In this document: positions 15,473-23,557 of the stretch, in pieces
How positions within the stretch are numbered: position 1 is the stretch's first letter
Layout of the letters: each line of letters opens with the position of its first letter
NCBI GenBank assembly: GCA_016841045.1
Contig: JAENZX010000001.1
Location: 81,541 to 145,540, forward strand
DNA from: Thermincola carboxydiphila
Lineage (GTDB): Bacteria > Bacillota > Thermincolia > Thermincolales > UBA2595
Reading direction: 5' to 3'
DNA length: 64,000 nt
Position numbers and translations under genes: made by a program
Notes under the pieces: model-generated
Databases searched by the model: none
What the model was told of the DNA's origin: nothing
What the model saw: the letters and a program-made list of their open reading frames with translations, nothing else

Positions 15473-16378
15473 TTATTTTCCTATCTGGTCTTCACTCTTA
15501 CCCGCATCCGGGAAGAAGAGAGGCTGCCCAAATTTGTCCTTGCCAAATTCACCGATAATAGTCTGGGCTTTAGAATCAATCATAAAATCAGCAAATGCTT
15601 TGGACCCATCTGCATTGACTTTGGGGAATTTATCAGGATTTACCTGCATCACATGATAAATGTTTAACAGTGATTTCTCACCTTCAACCACTATCTCAAG
15701 CTGCAAATTCTTTTTTAAAGACAGGAATGTCGCACGGTCCGTTAACGTATAACCAGCTTTCTCAGATGCTATATTTAGAGTTTGCCCCATTCCAGAACCA
15801 CTTTCTTGATACCATTTCCCTTCTGGCTTAATGTTTACTTTTTCCCATAATGATTTCTCTTTTTTGTGTGTACCGGAATCATCCCCACGTGACATAAAAA
15901 TAGATTGACTGTCGGAAATAGCTTTTAGAGCTTCAGAGGGGGATTTCATACCTTTAGCCTTTGCCGGATCGCTTGGGGGTCCAACAAGTACGAAATCATT
16001 ATGCATAACCAGTTGATAATTGACAGCGGCTTGGCTGTCAACCAATTTTTTCTCAGAGGCTGGAGCATGAGTAAGAAGTACATCAGCTTCACCCTTTTCT
16101 CCCATTGCCAAAGCCTGCCCAGTACCGACAGCAATGGTCTTAATCTTATAACCAGTTGCCTTTTCAAACTCTGGGATTAACTCATCCAGTAGTCCTGAGT
16201 CTTGGGTACTGGTTGTTGTAGCAAGGATAACACTGGGATTAGCAGGTGTCTGAACCTGTGAAGGTTGTTCACCAGTACCAGAAGGAGCCTGTGAATCGGA
16301 ATTACTTGATGTAGTTGTCCCACAACCGGCAATTAATAATACAAAGATTGAAGACAACACTAGAAACCATTTTTTCAT
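15473..16378 (-). CDS. tupA: Tungstate-binding lipoprotein
   Basis: Exported lipoprotein of about 301 aa with lipobox LLIAGC followed by a Thr/Ser-rich linker. The TupA signature ATTTSTQDSGLLDELIPEF binds the oxyanion, and GEADVLLTHAPASEKKLVD follows; a later SRGDDSGTHKKE is also typical. I chose ATG 16378 (GGAAGGAGAATTATT before it). An upstream ATG at 16402 overlaps the stop of the regulator gene (ATGA), so translational coupling is possible. Its operon is headed by the HTH-PBP regulator. Confidence 0.92.
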   Translation of the reverse strand: MKKWFLVLSSIFVLLIAGCGTTTSSNSDSQAPSGTGEQPSQVQTPANPSVILATTTSTQDSGLLDELIPEFEKATGYKIKTIAVGTGQALAMGEKGEADVLLTHAPASEKKLVDSQAAVNYQLVMHNDFVLVGPPSDPAKAKGMKSPSEALKAISDSQSIFMSRGDDSGTHKKEKSLWEKVNIKPEGKWYQESGSGMGQTLNIASEKAGYTLTDRATFLSLKKNLQLEIVVEGEKSLLNIYHVMQVNPDKFPKVNADGSKAFADFMIDSKAQTIIGEFGKDKFGQPLFFPDAGKSEDQIGK

Positions 16379-16398
16379 AATAATTCTCCTTCCCTTAA

Positions 16399-17334
16399 TC
16401 ATAAGTCATCTTTCCCTCCCATTAAATATGTACCTGTTAAGGTTGTATCATAACCAGCAAAACTATGGACCGCATGCTGAAAATGATCTGAAGTTAATAT
16501 GGACATTATGTTTTGCCATAGTTTGGTCTGGCTTGTTTCCTTTAGACAGATAAGGTCATACCTTTCATTAAACAAGGGTACAAAATCAAGTCCAAGCCGG
16601 TTCGCAACAGATTGGACACCTATTCCAGCATCAGCTTCTCCATTAGCTACTCGGCAGGCAATTCCCATATGTGTATTCTCTTCATCCTGATATCCGTCTA
16701 TAGCTGCAGGAGATATTCCGTTAATGCGCAGAAATGAGTCCAATCTTAATCTGGTGCCAGAACCCTTTTGCCGATTTATGAACCGTAAACCTTTTTTGGC
16801 AATATCTTCCCAGGCATTAATTTTTAAATGATTACCGGGACGGAAAATCCACCCTTGTATTCGCTGCACCAGATTCACTACCACAACAGATTCTCCTGGT
16901 AATACGTAGTGAATAAAGGGAAGGTTATATTCTTCTGTTTGATCATCCCAAAGATGCACACCCGCTATATCTGCTTTTCGTCTATATAAAGCGATCAACC
17001 CGTCCATGCTCCCCTTAAAAGAAGGAAGAAGATTGATTTTTTCTGAAGAGTGCTTTAAAAATTCTATGAGAAGTTCCAGTACAGGGTCATGGCTGCCGAC
17101 AAAGCGAAGGTCCTGTGAATTTCTTTGATTGATATCTGTGATCTGTTCACTCAAAGGAGGTTGTTCTATATTTCCCCTAAGATATTTTTGCAAAACATCT
17201 CGGTCAAAACGCAGCTGACGCCCAATTCGCCGGGCCGGAATTCCCCCACGCTTTACTAACTCATAAAGAGTGTATTTAGAGATTTTTAGTATTTTCGCAG
17301 CCTCTTCTGCAGTTAATAGCGATTCATCGACCAT
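16399..17334 (-). CDS. HTH (excisionase-type) regulator fused to a periplasmic-binding-protein-like domain
   Basis: A 311-aa cytoplasmic regulator. Residues about 5-55 are a MerR/excisionase-type HTH (LLTAEEAAKILKISKYTLYE, RRIGRQLRFDRDVLQ). The rest is a PBP-like ligand domain (SHDPVLELLIEFLKHSS, then RQKGSGTRLRLDSFLR and GEADAGIGVQSVANRLGLDF), resembling TupA/ModA folds. It therefore probably senses the oxyanion inside the cell and controls tupABC, which follows directly. Its own promoter carries the 10-bp repeat array also found before the riboswitch-led operon, making it the best candidate to bind both (inference). Confidence 0.88.
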   Translation of the reverse strand: MVDESLLTAEEAAKILKISKYTLYELVKRGGIPARRIGRQLRFDRDVLQKYLRGNIEQPPLSEQITDINQRNSQDLRFVGSHDPVLELLIEFLKHSSEKINLLPSFKGSMDGLIALYRRKADIAGVHLWDDQTEEYNLPFIHYVLPGESVVVVNLVQRIQGWIFRPGNHLKINAWEDIAKKGLRFINRQKGSGTRLRLDSFLRINGISPAAIDGYQDEENTHMGIACRVANGEADAGIGVQSVANRLGLDFVPLFNERYDLICLKETSQTKLWQNIMSILTSDHFQHAVHSFAGYDTTLTGTYLMGGKDDL

Positions 17335-17374
17335 GAGCTTCTCCTTATAATCAATAATTACAGAATTTAGTTCT

Positions 17375-17403
17375 ATTTTAATTTAGCAAAACAATTCTGT
17401 CAA
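17375..17403 (-). promoter_or_regulatory. Promoter of the HTH-PBP/tupABC operon
   Basis: Minus strand: -35 TTGACA (17398-17403), 17-bp spacer, -10 TAAAAT (17375-17380). From the initiation region to the -35 box it is nearly identical to 11478-11520, including AGAACTAAATTCT beside the start of transcription. Confidence 0.85.
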
Positions 17404-17453
17404 TCATTTTGTTTTGGTTTAGTTTGTTCTAGTTTGTTTTAGTTTGTTTTGCT
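17404..17453 (-). repeat. 10-bp phased repeats upstream of the tup promoter
   Basis: Consecutive 10-mers AGTTTGTTCT, AGTTTGTTTT, AGTTTGTTTT with flanking degenerate units, the same motif and period as at 11519-11590. Confidence 0.7.
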
Positions 17454-17777
17454 TAGGTGCATTAAAAATCCAAACTTAATTGAACTCCAAAAATCCAAAC
17501 TTAAAATTAAAATTAAAAACTAAAAAACTAAAAACTAAAACTAAAAACTAAATTAAAATTAAAATTGGCAAACATCGGTTTCCATTAGTGTCTGAGCTGT
17601 CATTTCTTCTAGTTAAAAGTGTTTACCTTCGCTATACTCCTTATACAGAGGCCTCCTACGCTTAAATTGAACTACCGCTGACTGTTAATTTTTCACCAAG
17701 TTCTTAGAAAATCCGGAAGGAATCCCATCTTTTGGGGAGAATAAATGGAATTAGCAACCAAAAAAGGAAGGGATTCT
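17454..17777. other. A-rich low-complexity stretch upstream of metF
   Basis: From 17465 to 17565 the plus strand is an AAAACTAAAAACT/AAAATTAAA-type run containing two copies of AAAAATCCAAACTTAA. No gene is seen. An alternative metF start (ATG 17745 behind GGGGAG) lies at its end. Confidence 0.45.
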
Positions 17778-18641
17778 ATGGGACTAAAAGAAAAATTAGG
17801 CAAACAATTTGTTTTTACCACAGAACTTGGTCCAACTGAGGGAACAGATGTAAAGACAACATTGGAAAAAGCGCGTGGTTACGTGAAACTTGACGGCATT
17901 AACATTCATGATTGTCCGATGGCAAAAATGCGGATTAACTCTGTTTCACTAGCCCACATAGTTCAGTCTGAACTCGGCATTGATACTATACCTCACTTTA
18001 CATGCCGCGACCGCAGCCTGTTAGGTACACAGGCTGACCTCTTAGGGGCATCTGCTCTGGGTATCAGTTTTCTGCTGCCAACAACAGGTGATCCACCCCA
18101 ACATGGGCCGTATAAGTCTTCGTCCGCCGTGTATGACCTCAATACAATATCATTGATAAAACTAATCAAAGACATGAACCAAGGTTTAGATGCCAACGGA
18201 AAAGAATTCAGAGGCCCTACCAATTTTATGATTAGCGGAACTACCAGTACCTCAGCAACAAATATGGACGCTGTCTTCAACAGAGTTCAGCGAAAAATCG
18301 AAGCCGGGGTTGATTTCTTCCAAACCCAACCGTGTTACGATGCAGAACAAACTATCGAATTTGTAACTAAAATGAAGGAATTCGGAAAACCTGTAATTAT
18401 CGGCCTTATGCCCTTAAAAGGTGTTAAGATGGCTGAATACATGAACGACCACGTTGACGGAATAGAAATTCCGGATGATGTAATGGCAAAGGTAAGAGAA
18501 GGCGTATCCGGTGCAAAAATATCCTGTGACTTCATCGAAAAGGTGTATAAACACATTGACGGAATACACATCATGGCCATGGGTGATGTCAATGCTACTA
18601 ATGAGATAATTGAATTTACAAGAGGGCTTTTAAAAGAATAA
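17778..18641 (+). CDS. metF: Methylenetetrahydrofolate reductase, MetF type
   Basis: Cytoplasmic flavoprotein of 287 aa reducing methylene-THF to methyl-THF, the methyl-branch step before acetyl-CoA synthase. TIM-barrel landmarks: FVFTTELGPTEGTD, PHFTCRDRS, TTGDPP, DFFQTQPCYDAEQ and GLMPLKG. I chose ATG 17778 (GGAAGGG before it) since homologous sequence starts there; ATG 17745 is a fair alternative. It is convergent with a second, longer MTHFR. No MetV gene is adjacent on this strand, so it may use the fused protein's domain or act alone. Confidence 0.85.
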   Translation: MGLKEKLGKQFVFTTELGPTEGTDVKTTLEKARGYVKLDGINIHDCPMAKMRINSVSLAHIVQSELGIDTIPHFTCRDRSLLGTQADLLGASALGISFLLPTTGDPPQHGPYKSSSAVYDLNTISLIKLIKDMNQGLDANGKEFRGPTNFMISGTTSTSATNMDAVFNRVQRKIEAGVDFFQTQPCYDAEQTIEFVTKMKEFGKPVIIGLMPLKGVKMAEYMNDHVDGIEIPDDVMAKVREGVSGAKISCDFIEKVYKHIDGIHIMAMGDVNATNEIIEFTRGLLKE

Positions 18642-18764
18642 CCACAGAGGGAGTGAATTGATTCATTTAAGGCAAAAGAGAGGACACAGAGAGAACGCAG
18701 AGAGTTACTGCCTTTTCTGAATATTGCCTTCTTCCCCCAACAATAATGAACAGTTGAAAGAGGA

Positions 18765-18809
18765 AACCCCCCTTCGATTTTTTGAAATCGAAGGGGGGTT
18801 ATCTTTTTT
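18765..18809 (+). terminator. Strong terminator after metF
   Basis: AACCCCCCTTCGATTT-TTTG-AAATCGAAGGGGGGTT then ATCTTTTTT: a 16-bp stem and 4-nt loop. Confidence 0.92.
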
Positions 18810-18890
18810 ATGGACTATGAAACTATTATTATCAAAGTTTAAAGATTAACTTTTGATGGTCTTTCTTTTTCATACTCTCCTTGCGGATAA

Positions 18891-18955
18891 GTCCGGGAAT
18901 CCGGTGGGGCATTGTGCAAGATTTTCCTTGCGCAATGCCTCGACGGATTCCCCGG
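18891..18955. repeat. Long imperfect palindrome between convergent reductase genes
   Basis: GTCCGGGAATCCG (18891-18903) pairs with CGGATTCCCCGG (18943-18954), and inside it GGCATTG-TGCAAG pairs with CTTGCG-CAATGCC. It lies between the two outward terminators, so neither gene needs it. It looks like a REP/MITE-type element or a small structured RNA. Confidence 0.6.
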
Positions 18956-18976
18956 CCCTAAGTTTCGGGAGGTTAC

Positions 18977-19014
18977 AAAAAAAAGAAGAGCATCTCATAT
19001 TTGAGACACTCCCT
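18977..19014 (-). terminator. Terminator of the long MTHFR gene
   Basis: Minus strand: AGTGTCTCA-AATA-TGAGATGCT followed by CTTCTTTTTTTTG. Confidence 0.8.
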
Positions 19015-19024
19015 CTTAGCTAAA

Positions 19025-20602
19025 TTATTTATGCTTTGGTGGAATATATTCCACACCGTATTTTTTGGAGGTATGGTCCCTACCAAGGTATAGGTTAGAC
19101 CACGACGGTGTCTGGTATAAATCCCAGTTTGCCGGTGGAACAATATCACCGTTCAAATTCTCTTCTTTACCGGAATTCTTAAGTCTGGCATAAGCTCTAA
19201 CATAGGCACACTTTTTCTTTTCACCATAAACTTCACACCAGCCATCCCAACTTCCCCCGCAGGCACCATTCCTCTGGTTCTTGGGGCAGTTAGACATGGG
19301 ACAGACATAACCAACATCCGGAAGAGCACAGTCGCCACAGTCCTTGCAGTCAAAGATAGCAACCTTGGCCATATGCTCAATGAAATGATACGGTTTTTCC
19401 ATTGAAGTACCGTCAACTGCTTTTGAAATTGCCTTCATTGGCCCCCACAAAGGAGTTCCGGGCTCTAACATCAAATGGTGCATAATATTGGAAAGCCTAT
19501 AGGTAAACTCAACGTTAGTATCCAGCGGACGACCTTTTCTCTCTGTAAGTTTCGTTGAGTTCAGACCGGTTTTTTCATCTTTTTCGTACATGTAGAAGCC
19601 ACCGGGAATAGGATAATCAAATTCATGAACCAGATCCTGCCAATTCTTGTAATACTCTTCCCCTTTATCAAGGATATATTCTACTTGCTCATAAACCATG
19701 CCGTGTCCACCGATATGAACACCGGAATAACCCATGCCCTTCATAAAAGCATACATCTTAGCTGCCCGGTCTAGCCTTGCTTGTTTACCCTTATCATCTG
19801 CCTTGCTTTCTTTTTCCAGATCCGCAACCATTTTATCCGGAACAACACAGCCCGGAAGGCCATTACGGTTCATAAGTCTTGCCGCGCCAAGAGGCAGCAG
19901 ATAGATGTTTCCTACTACCGGAATATCCCATCCACTTAATTTTACAAACTGAATTAACTCATGAATTTTGCGAACATCATAACCCAACTGGCTCACGATA
20001 AACTCGGCACCAGCGGCTATTTTCTTTTTCAATTTATAATATTGAACCATTTGTTCAGCTTCGGTCCTTTTAAAGGGAGAAACTGCAGCGCCGGCAAAAA
20101 AGTCACTGGCTTGGTGTTTGATGGTCCCTTTCATTCCCTGGTACTCTAAACCATTGTTCATTTCTGTAATTAATTGCAGGATATGCATTACATCAATATC
20201 AAATACTGGTTTAGGCCTGCCCTTATAGCCTGTGTAAACATAGTCTCCGGTCATTACAAGCAGGTTACGGACATTAACTCTGTCCATTGAGTAAAGCTGA
20301 CCTTCAATTTGGTTCCTGTTCTTATCTTTACAGGTGAAGTGAACCAATGGCTCAATACCCTTTTGGAAGCATTCCATCCCCAGGTAATCAGCAAGAATAG
20401 CAGGGTTACCGCCAGGCATGTCAGTTATTGTCAAAGCATGAACTCTGCCGCCTTTAACCGCTGCCTCTGCGTCTGCCATAGCCTTTTCCTGAGCTTTTTC
20501 TCTGGCCCCCCTGCCTGGAACTAATTCCCAGGTGATGCCAAAGGTATTCTTGTCCAATAAGGACTTTTTGAAACGATTTTCCATTGTGTACATCGACTCC
20601 AT
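19025..20602 (-). CDS. Methylenetetrahydrofolate reductase fused to a MetV-like C-terminal domain
   Basis: A 525-aa protein. Residues about 10-330 form a MetF barrel (FGITWELVPGRGAREKAQEK, PLVHFTCKDKNR, LLVMTGDYV, FIVSQLGYD). The last about 150 residues are the MTHFR_C/MetV-type domain with a cysteine cluster: CKDCGDCALPDVGYVCPMSN, then CPKNQRNGACGG and EVYGEKKKCAYVRAY. In acetogens MetV is usually a separate gene. Start uncertain: ATG 20602, 20593 or 20584, with a GGAG nearest the second. A likely promoter is TTACGA-16-TATAAT at 20741-20768, giving a leader of about 130 nt. Confidence 0.85.
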   Translation of the reverse strand: MESMYTMENRFKKSLLDKNTFGITWELVPGRGAREKAQEKAMADAEAAVKGGRVHALTITDMPGGNPAILADYLGMECFQKGIEPLVHFTCKDKNRNQIEGQLYSMDRVNVRNLLVMTGDYVYTGYKGRPKPVFDIDVMHILQLITEMNNGLEYQGMKGTIKHQASDFFAGAAVSPFKRTEAEQMVQYYKLKKKIAAGAEFIVSQLGYDVRKIHELIQFVKLSGWDIPVVGNIYLLPLGAARLMNRNGLPGCVVPDKMVADLEKESKADDKGKQARLDRAAKMYAFMKGMGYSGVHIGGHGMVYEQVEYILDKGEEYYKNWQDLVHEFDYPIPGGFYMYEKDEKTGLNSTKLTERKGRPLDTNVEFTYRLSNIMHHLMLEPGTPLWGPMKAISKAVDGTSMEKPYHFIEHMAKVAIFDCKDCGDCALPDVGYVCPMSNCPKNQRNGACGGSWDGWCEVYGEKKKCAYVRAYARLKNSGKEENLNGDIVPPANWDLYQTPSWSNLYLGRDHTSKKYGVEYIPPKHK

Positions 20603-20981
20603 TCTCTTGTTTTTTGTACATTAATGCTTCAACCAAAACTCAACGACGTACAGTGGTGCTTAAGCTAGAAGAAAAAAATAGTAGGTTCTTTGAGGAATGC
20701 TTGGATATAGATATAGAAATATATGATAAGTACTAGCTATATTATACTGAACTTTCTGTAAATCGTAAAGGTACAAAATAATCTGAAAATATACTTTTCT
20801 TGTGAAAATTACTTCCATCGACAAAATTTGACCCTTAAGTAGTTTGACCGCCCCCTTGTCACCAGTAGGGGCGTGTATTATTTCATTAAAATTAAAAAGG
20901 TAGTAACCCTTTAACTTAGATTTCAATATAATGTACCAAGACCGGCGCAAAGCCGTAGATTCTAAATAAGGAGGATTGACC
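20603..20981. other. Divergent intergenic region between long MTHFR and YjcZ-like gene
   Basis: Contains the minus-strand promoter candidate TTACGA (20763-20768), 16 bp, TATAAT (20741-20746), and a CGCCCC/GGGGCG hairpin at 20849-20873. No convincing gene other than the microprotein at 20982. An open minus-strand frame at 20660-21001 lacks family features. Confidence 0.4.
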
Positions 20982-21059
20982 ATGGGATTTTTTAATGACA
21001 AGATGGCGTATGTTCTGTTCCTTATTCTGATCCTTTTGATTCTTGGGGATGTTGACTAA
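20982..21059 (+). CDS. YjcZ-like small membrane protein (25 aa)
   Basis: Starts MGFFNDKMAYVLFLILIL and ends LILGDVD after one hydrophobic helix, the pattern of YjcZ-type sporulation-associated microproteins of spore formers. A strong AAGGAGG sits seven bases before the ATG, and a perfect terminator follows. A close relative at 56526-56615 shares the FFN start, FLILILL core and GDVD end. Probably made in the developing spore (family knowledge); function unknown. Confidence 0.75.
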   Translation: MGFFNDKMAYVLFLILILLILGDVD

Positions 21060-21099
21060 TTAAAGTCATACAGTAATACCCACACGCTTTTTGGTTTTC

Positions 21100-21137
21100 A
21101 AGAAAAAGACCCCGGCTTTGTCCGGGGTCTTTTTCTT
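21100..21137. terminator. Bidirectional terminator between YjcZ-like and HPP genes
   Basis: AAGAAAAAGACCCCGG-CTTTGT-CCGGGGTCTTTTTCTT, a perfect 16-bp stem between convergent genes with T-runs in both directions. Confidence 0.92.
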
Positions 21138-21142
21138 GAATA

Positions 21143-21670
21143 TCATTTATCTTCACTGTTATCCCTTACAAGGCATTGGGAGGATTTAAATGTTTTATGC
21201 ACTACTATAGCAATGGCTAATAGAACAAGCACCCCTACTGCCACAGGTTTCAAAACAAATATATACTCCTGTTGCGTAAAAACTGCCGCAAATGCTGTAG
21301 CGCCTCCGGGCGGGTGGAGGGTATCGGTAAACATCATTACCAAAATAGCCAGAGCCACGCCTAAAGCAAGAGTCCACCAAGATAAGCCCCATAACTGATA
21401 AATGGTGACTCCTACCAGCGCCGATATCAAGTGGCCCACCAAAACATTCTTTGATTGTGCCATAGGAACGTGAGAAGCAGCATATAGAAGAACTGCAGAA
21501 GCGCCAAATGAAGGCACCAGTAAACTCATCTCCTGGTTTAGACTAAAGTAAGCCACAATTGCAATACCTGTAAAACTTCCAACAAACGCAGCAATTAGCT
21601 GTCTTATGTTAGGGATGGTTACTTTATGTTTATAAAACCAGCCCGGCATTTTATAATTTAGCACTGCCAT
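21143..21670 (-). CDS. HPP-family integral membrane protein
   Basis: A 175-aa protein with four to five helices and the family motif in MFTDTLHPPGGATAFAAVF, preceded by SFGASAVLLYAASHVP. HPP proteins have been linked to nitrite transport in cyanobacteria and chloroplasts. Here the gene is 42 bp downstream of nrfA on the same strand, so a role in moving nitrite or ammonium at the membrane fits the neighbourhood. Direct evidence in Firmicutes is lacking. Confidence 0.85.
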   Translation of the reverse strand: MAVLNYKMPGWFYKHKVTIPNIRQLIAAFVGSFTGIAIVAYFSLNQEMSLLVPSFGASAVLLYAASHVPMAQSKNVLVGHLISALVGVTIYQLWGLSWWTLALGVALAILVMMFTDTLHPPGGATAFAAVFTQQEYIFVLKPVAVGVLVLLAIAIVVHKTFKSSQCLVRDNSEDK

Positions 21671-21712
21671 CGCATCCTTATATATAGCATTATAATGGAG
21701 ATGCTTGAAATA

Positions 21713-22957
21713 TTAGTATGCATGATCAGCCAATTCTCTTGCCTGATGGGCGTAATCTACGGCTAGACCCAAGGAGTCTATTGCCTGTATAGGATTATGA
21801 AATCCCCGGCTGTTTTCGGCAGCAACCCAATCCCAATACCATTGAGCCTTAACCACCATTTTTTGAGCTTCTTTAATTTTATTCTGGTCAGCTGTTTCAA
21901 CCTCAAGTGCCTTTTTAATAGCCCGATGACCTTCCTGGATGAGCCTGCTTGCTCTGGTTTGCATGTTAAAGGTCCTTGTCTGGGTGTTTAGAACCCTATC
22001 CTTGAGCCACTTGGCATCCTGTTTATGGCAAACCTTACACGAAACATCAATAGTTTTCAGTGGACTGGTCCACCAGTGAGAAGAAAACTTCTTCCCTTCT
22101 TCCCTCATGTAAGGCATATGGCAGTCGCTGCAGCTAACCCCTGCTGAACCATGTGTTCCTGTACTCCATGTTTCGAATTCCGGGTGCTGAACCTTTCTCA
22201 TTTTGGCTTTTGAATCAGGGTGTTCCCAGTCTGAAAAGCTCCTAAAATCGTAATATGCTTCTATTTGGTTTGGTTCCACTCCATCAGCCCAAGGGTAAGT
22301 AACCTCTTTAGTATCTTTTTGGAAGTAATATTCCACGTGGCACTGCCCGCAGACATAAGTCCTCATGTCTTGCTTTGTGGCTTTACTGACATCTATACCC
22401 CGTTCTTTCATCGCTTTTATAAAGGCCGGTCTAGTTACCTTCAATTCCATTGTTTGTGAATCATGACAGTCGGAACATGCAACAGGGTGTTTAACATTCT
22501 TGGCTAAGTCCAGCACCGGTGTAGTATAATAGGCAGGGCCCAATTCCTTCATTAATTGAGGTACTGAAGGGGTCTTGCACGTTAGACAGGAACCCGGTGT
22601 TGTTGCATTTACCCGTTTGCTTGATAATAAATCCTGTAAGGCATAAGTATGTCCACGGTCTTCGTTATACTCTATACTAAATCCATAGCCTTTAAAAAGT
22701 TCCTTTATTTCCGGTTCGGTATTGAATTTGGATTCCTTCACCGCCCCCCCGAAGTCAGTTTTAGAACCTTCCTTATTTTTCAGATAGCTATTATACTGCA
22801 AAGGAAATACCTTACCCCAGACTGCAGGGTCCAGTTCATTTACATTTATAGATGTAACGTCGGCTGCTGTCTCTGACTTAACCGCGCACCCTGCTCCCAC
22901 GAAAATTATAACTATAAACAGCGCCGTGACTAAAAACCAATACCTTGTCTTCGTCAA
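21713..22957 (-). CDS. nrfA: Cytochrome c nitrite reductase, catalytic subunit
   Basis: Extracytoplasmic pentaheme enzyme reducing nitrite to ammonium with six electrons. The 414-aa protein has a lipobox-like VGAGC at residue 24, so it is probably lipid-anchored. The catalytic heme uses CLTCK (C124, C127, K128), and four CxxCH motifs follow (CSDCH, CGQCH, CSDCH, CKVCH). The His/Tyr/Arg environment is consistent with NrfA. It starts with TTG at 22957, 39 bp after nrfH. Electrons come from menaquinol through NrfH. Confidence 0.95.
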   Translation of the reverse strand: MTKTRYWFLVTALFIVIIFVGAGCAVKSETAADVTSINVNELDPAVWGKVFPLQYNSYLKNKEGSKTDFGGAVKESKFNTEPEIKELFKGYGFSIEYNEDRGHTYALQDLLSSKRVNATTPGSCLTCKTPSVPQLMKELGPAYYTTPVLDLAKNVKHPVACSDCHDSQTMELKVTRPAFIKAMKERGIDVSKATKQDMRTYVCGQCHVEYYFQKDTKEVTYPWADGVEPNQIEAYYDFRSFSDWEHPDSKAKMRKVQHPEFETWSTGTHGSAGVSCSDCHMPYMREEGKKFSSHWWTSPLKTIDVSCKVCHKQDAKWLKDRVLNTQTRTFNMQTRASRLIQEGHRAIKKALEVETADQNKIKEAQKMVVKAQWYWDWVAAENSRGFHNPIQAIDSLGLAVDYAHQARELADHAY

Positions 22958-22996
22958 TTAAAGCACCACCTTTTTAAATCTTTTTTGTGAATCAAT

Positions 22997-23425
22997 TTAA
23001 ATTTTTCTATGAACCAAATCCCGGTGACAGTCCATACATAATCTTCCCTCACCCATTCCGGTAAGTTCTATTGTAGACTTATGGCACCTGGCACAATTGT
23101 CAGAGATAATTTTTTTACTTTCTTCAGTAGCCACAAATAGCTGTGGGGTTTCACCCAGTACTGTCACGTAAAGGTCTCTTAATCCCGACTTCGTTTTAAA
23201 AGCTACCTTTGGAATATACGACTTTGGAGCATGACACTCGGTGCATTTAAATTGCTTGTGATTGGAATTTTGTAGAGTTTCATAGGCTTCGCTCATTGAA
23301 TGACAGTTTAAACAAAACTGAGGATTATCCGAATAACTGATTGCTGAATCTGCCAACAGAAAGAAAAAACTCAGTAACCCTACAATCAGCCCGACAATAA
23401 TCATCTTTGACTTTGCAGCGTCCAT
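22997..23425 (-). CDS. nrfH: Cytochrome c nitrite reductase, membrane quinol-dehydrogenase subunit
   Basis: NapC/NirT-family tetraheme protein, 142 aa. One N-terminal membrane anchor (about residues 9-30), then CLNCH, CTECH, CARCH and CMDCH. NrfH oxidises menaquinol and feeds NrfA, with which it forms a membrane complex. The gene order nrfH-nrfA is canonical. The upstream hcp gene is on the same strand 132 bp away. Confidence 0.95.
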   Translation of the reverse strand: MDAAKSKMIIVGLIVGLLSFFFLLADSAISYSDNPQFCLNCHSMSEAYETLQNSNHKQFKCTECHAPKSYIPKVAFKTKSGLRDLYVTVLGETPQLFVATEESKKIISDNCARCHKSTIELTGMGEGRLCMDCHRDLVHRKI

Positions 23426-23475
23426 CCCTTCACCTCCTTAGCTCATCATGCTAACCTCAATCAATAACTTATGTA

Positions 23476-23503
23476 AAGGCCTGCATATTAAAGTGCAGGC
23501 CTT
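23476..23503 (-). terminator. Hairpin between hcp and nrfH
   Basis: AAGGCCTGCA-TATTAAAG-TGCAGGCCTT, a perfect 10-bp stem. The T-run after it on the minus strand is short (TTTACAT), so it may only partly terminate and set the hcp to nrf ratio. Confidence 0.55.
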
Positions 23504-23557
23504 AGATTACCCATCAAGGGTAGTTTACACAGACCGACTTACAGTTCTCCGCAAACC

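Noticed and set aside
20930-20965. GCGCAAAGCC sequence resembling part of a cyclic-di-GMP-I riboswitch
   Set aside because: The partner block GGCAAACC and the rest of the fold are missing.
20660-21001. 113-aa open frame on the minus strand
   Set aside because: Overlaps the YjcZ-like gene and promoter, has no family features and odd composition; treated as chance.
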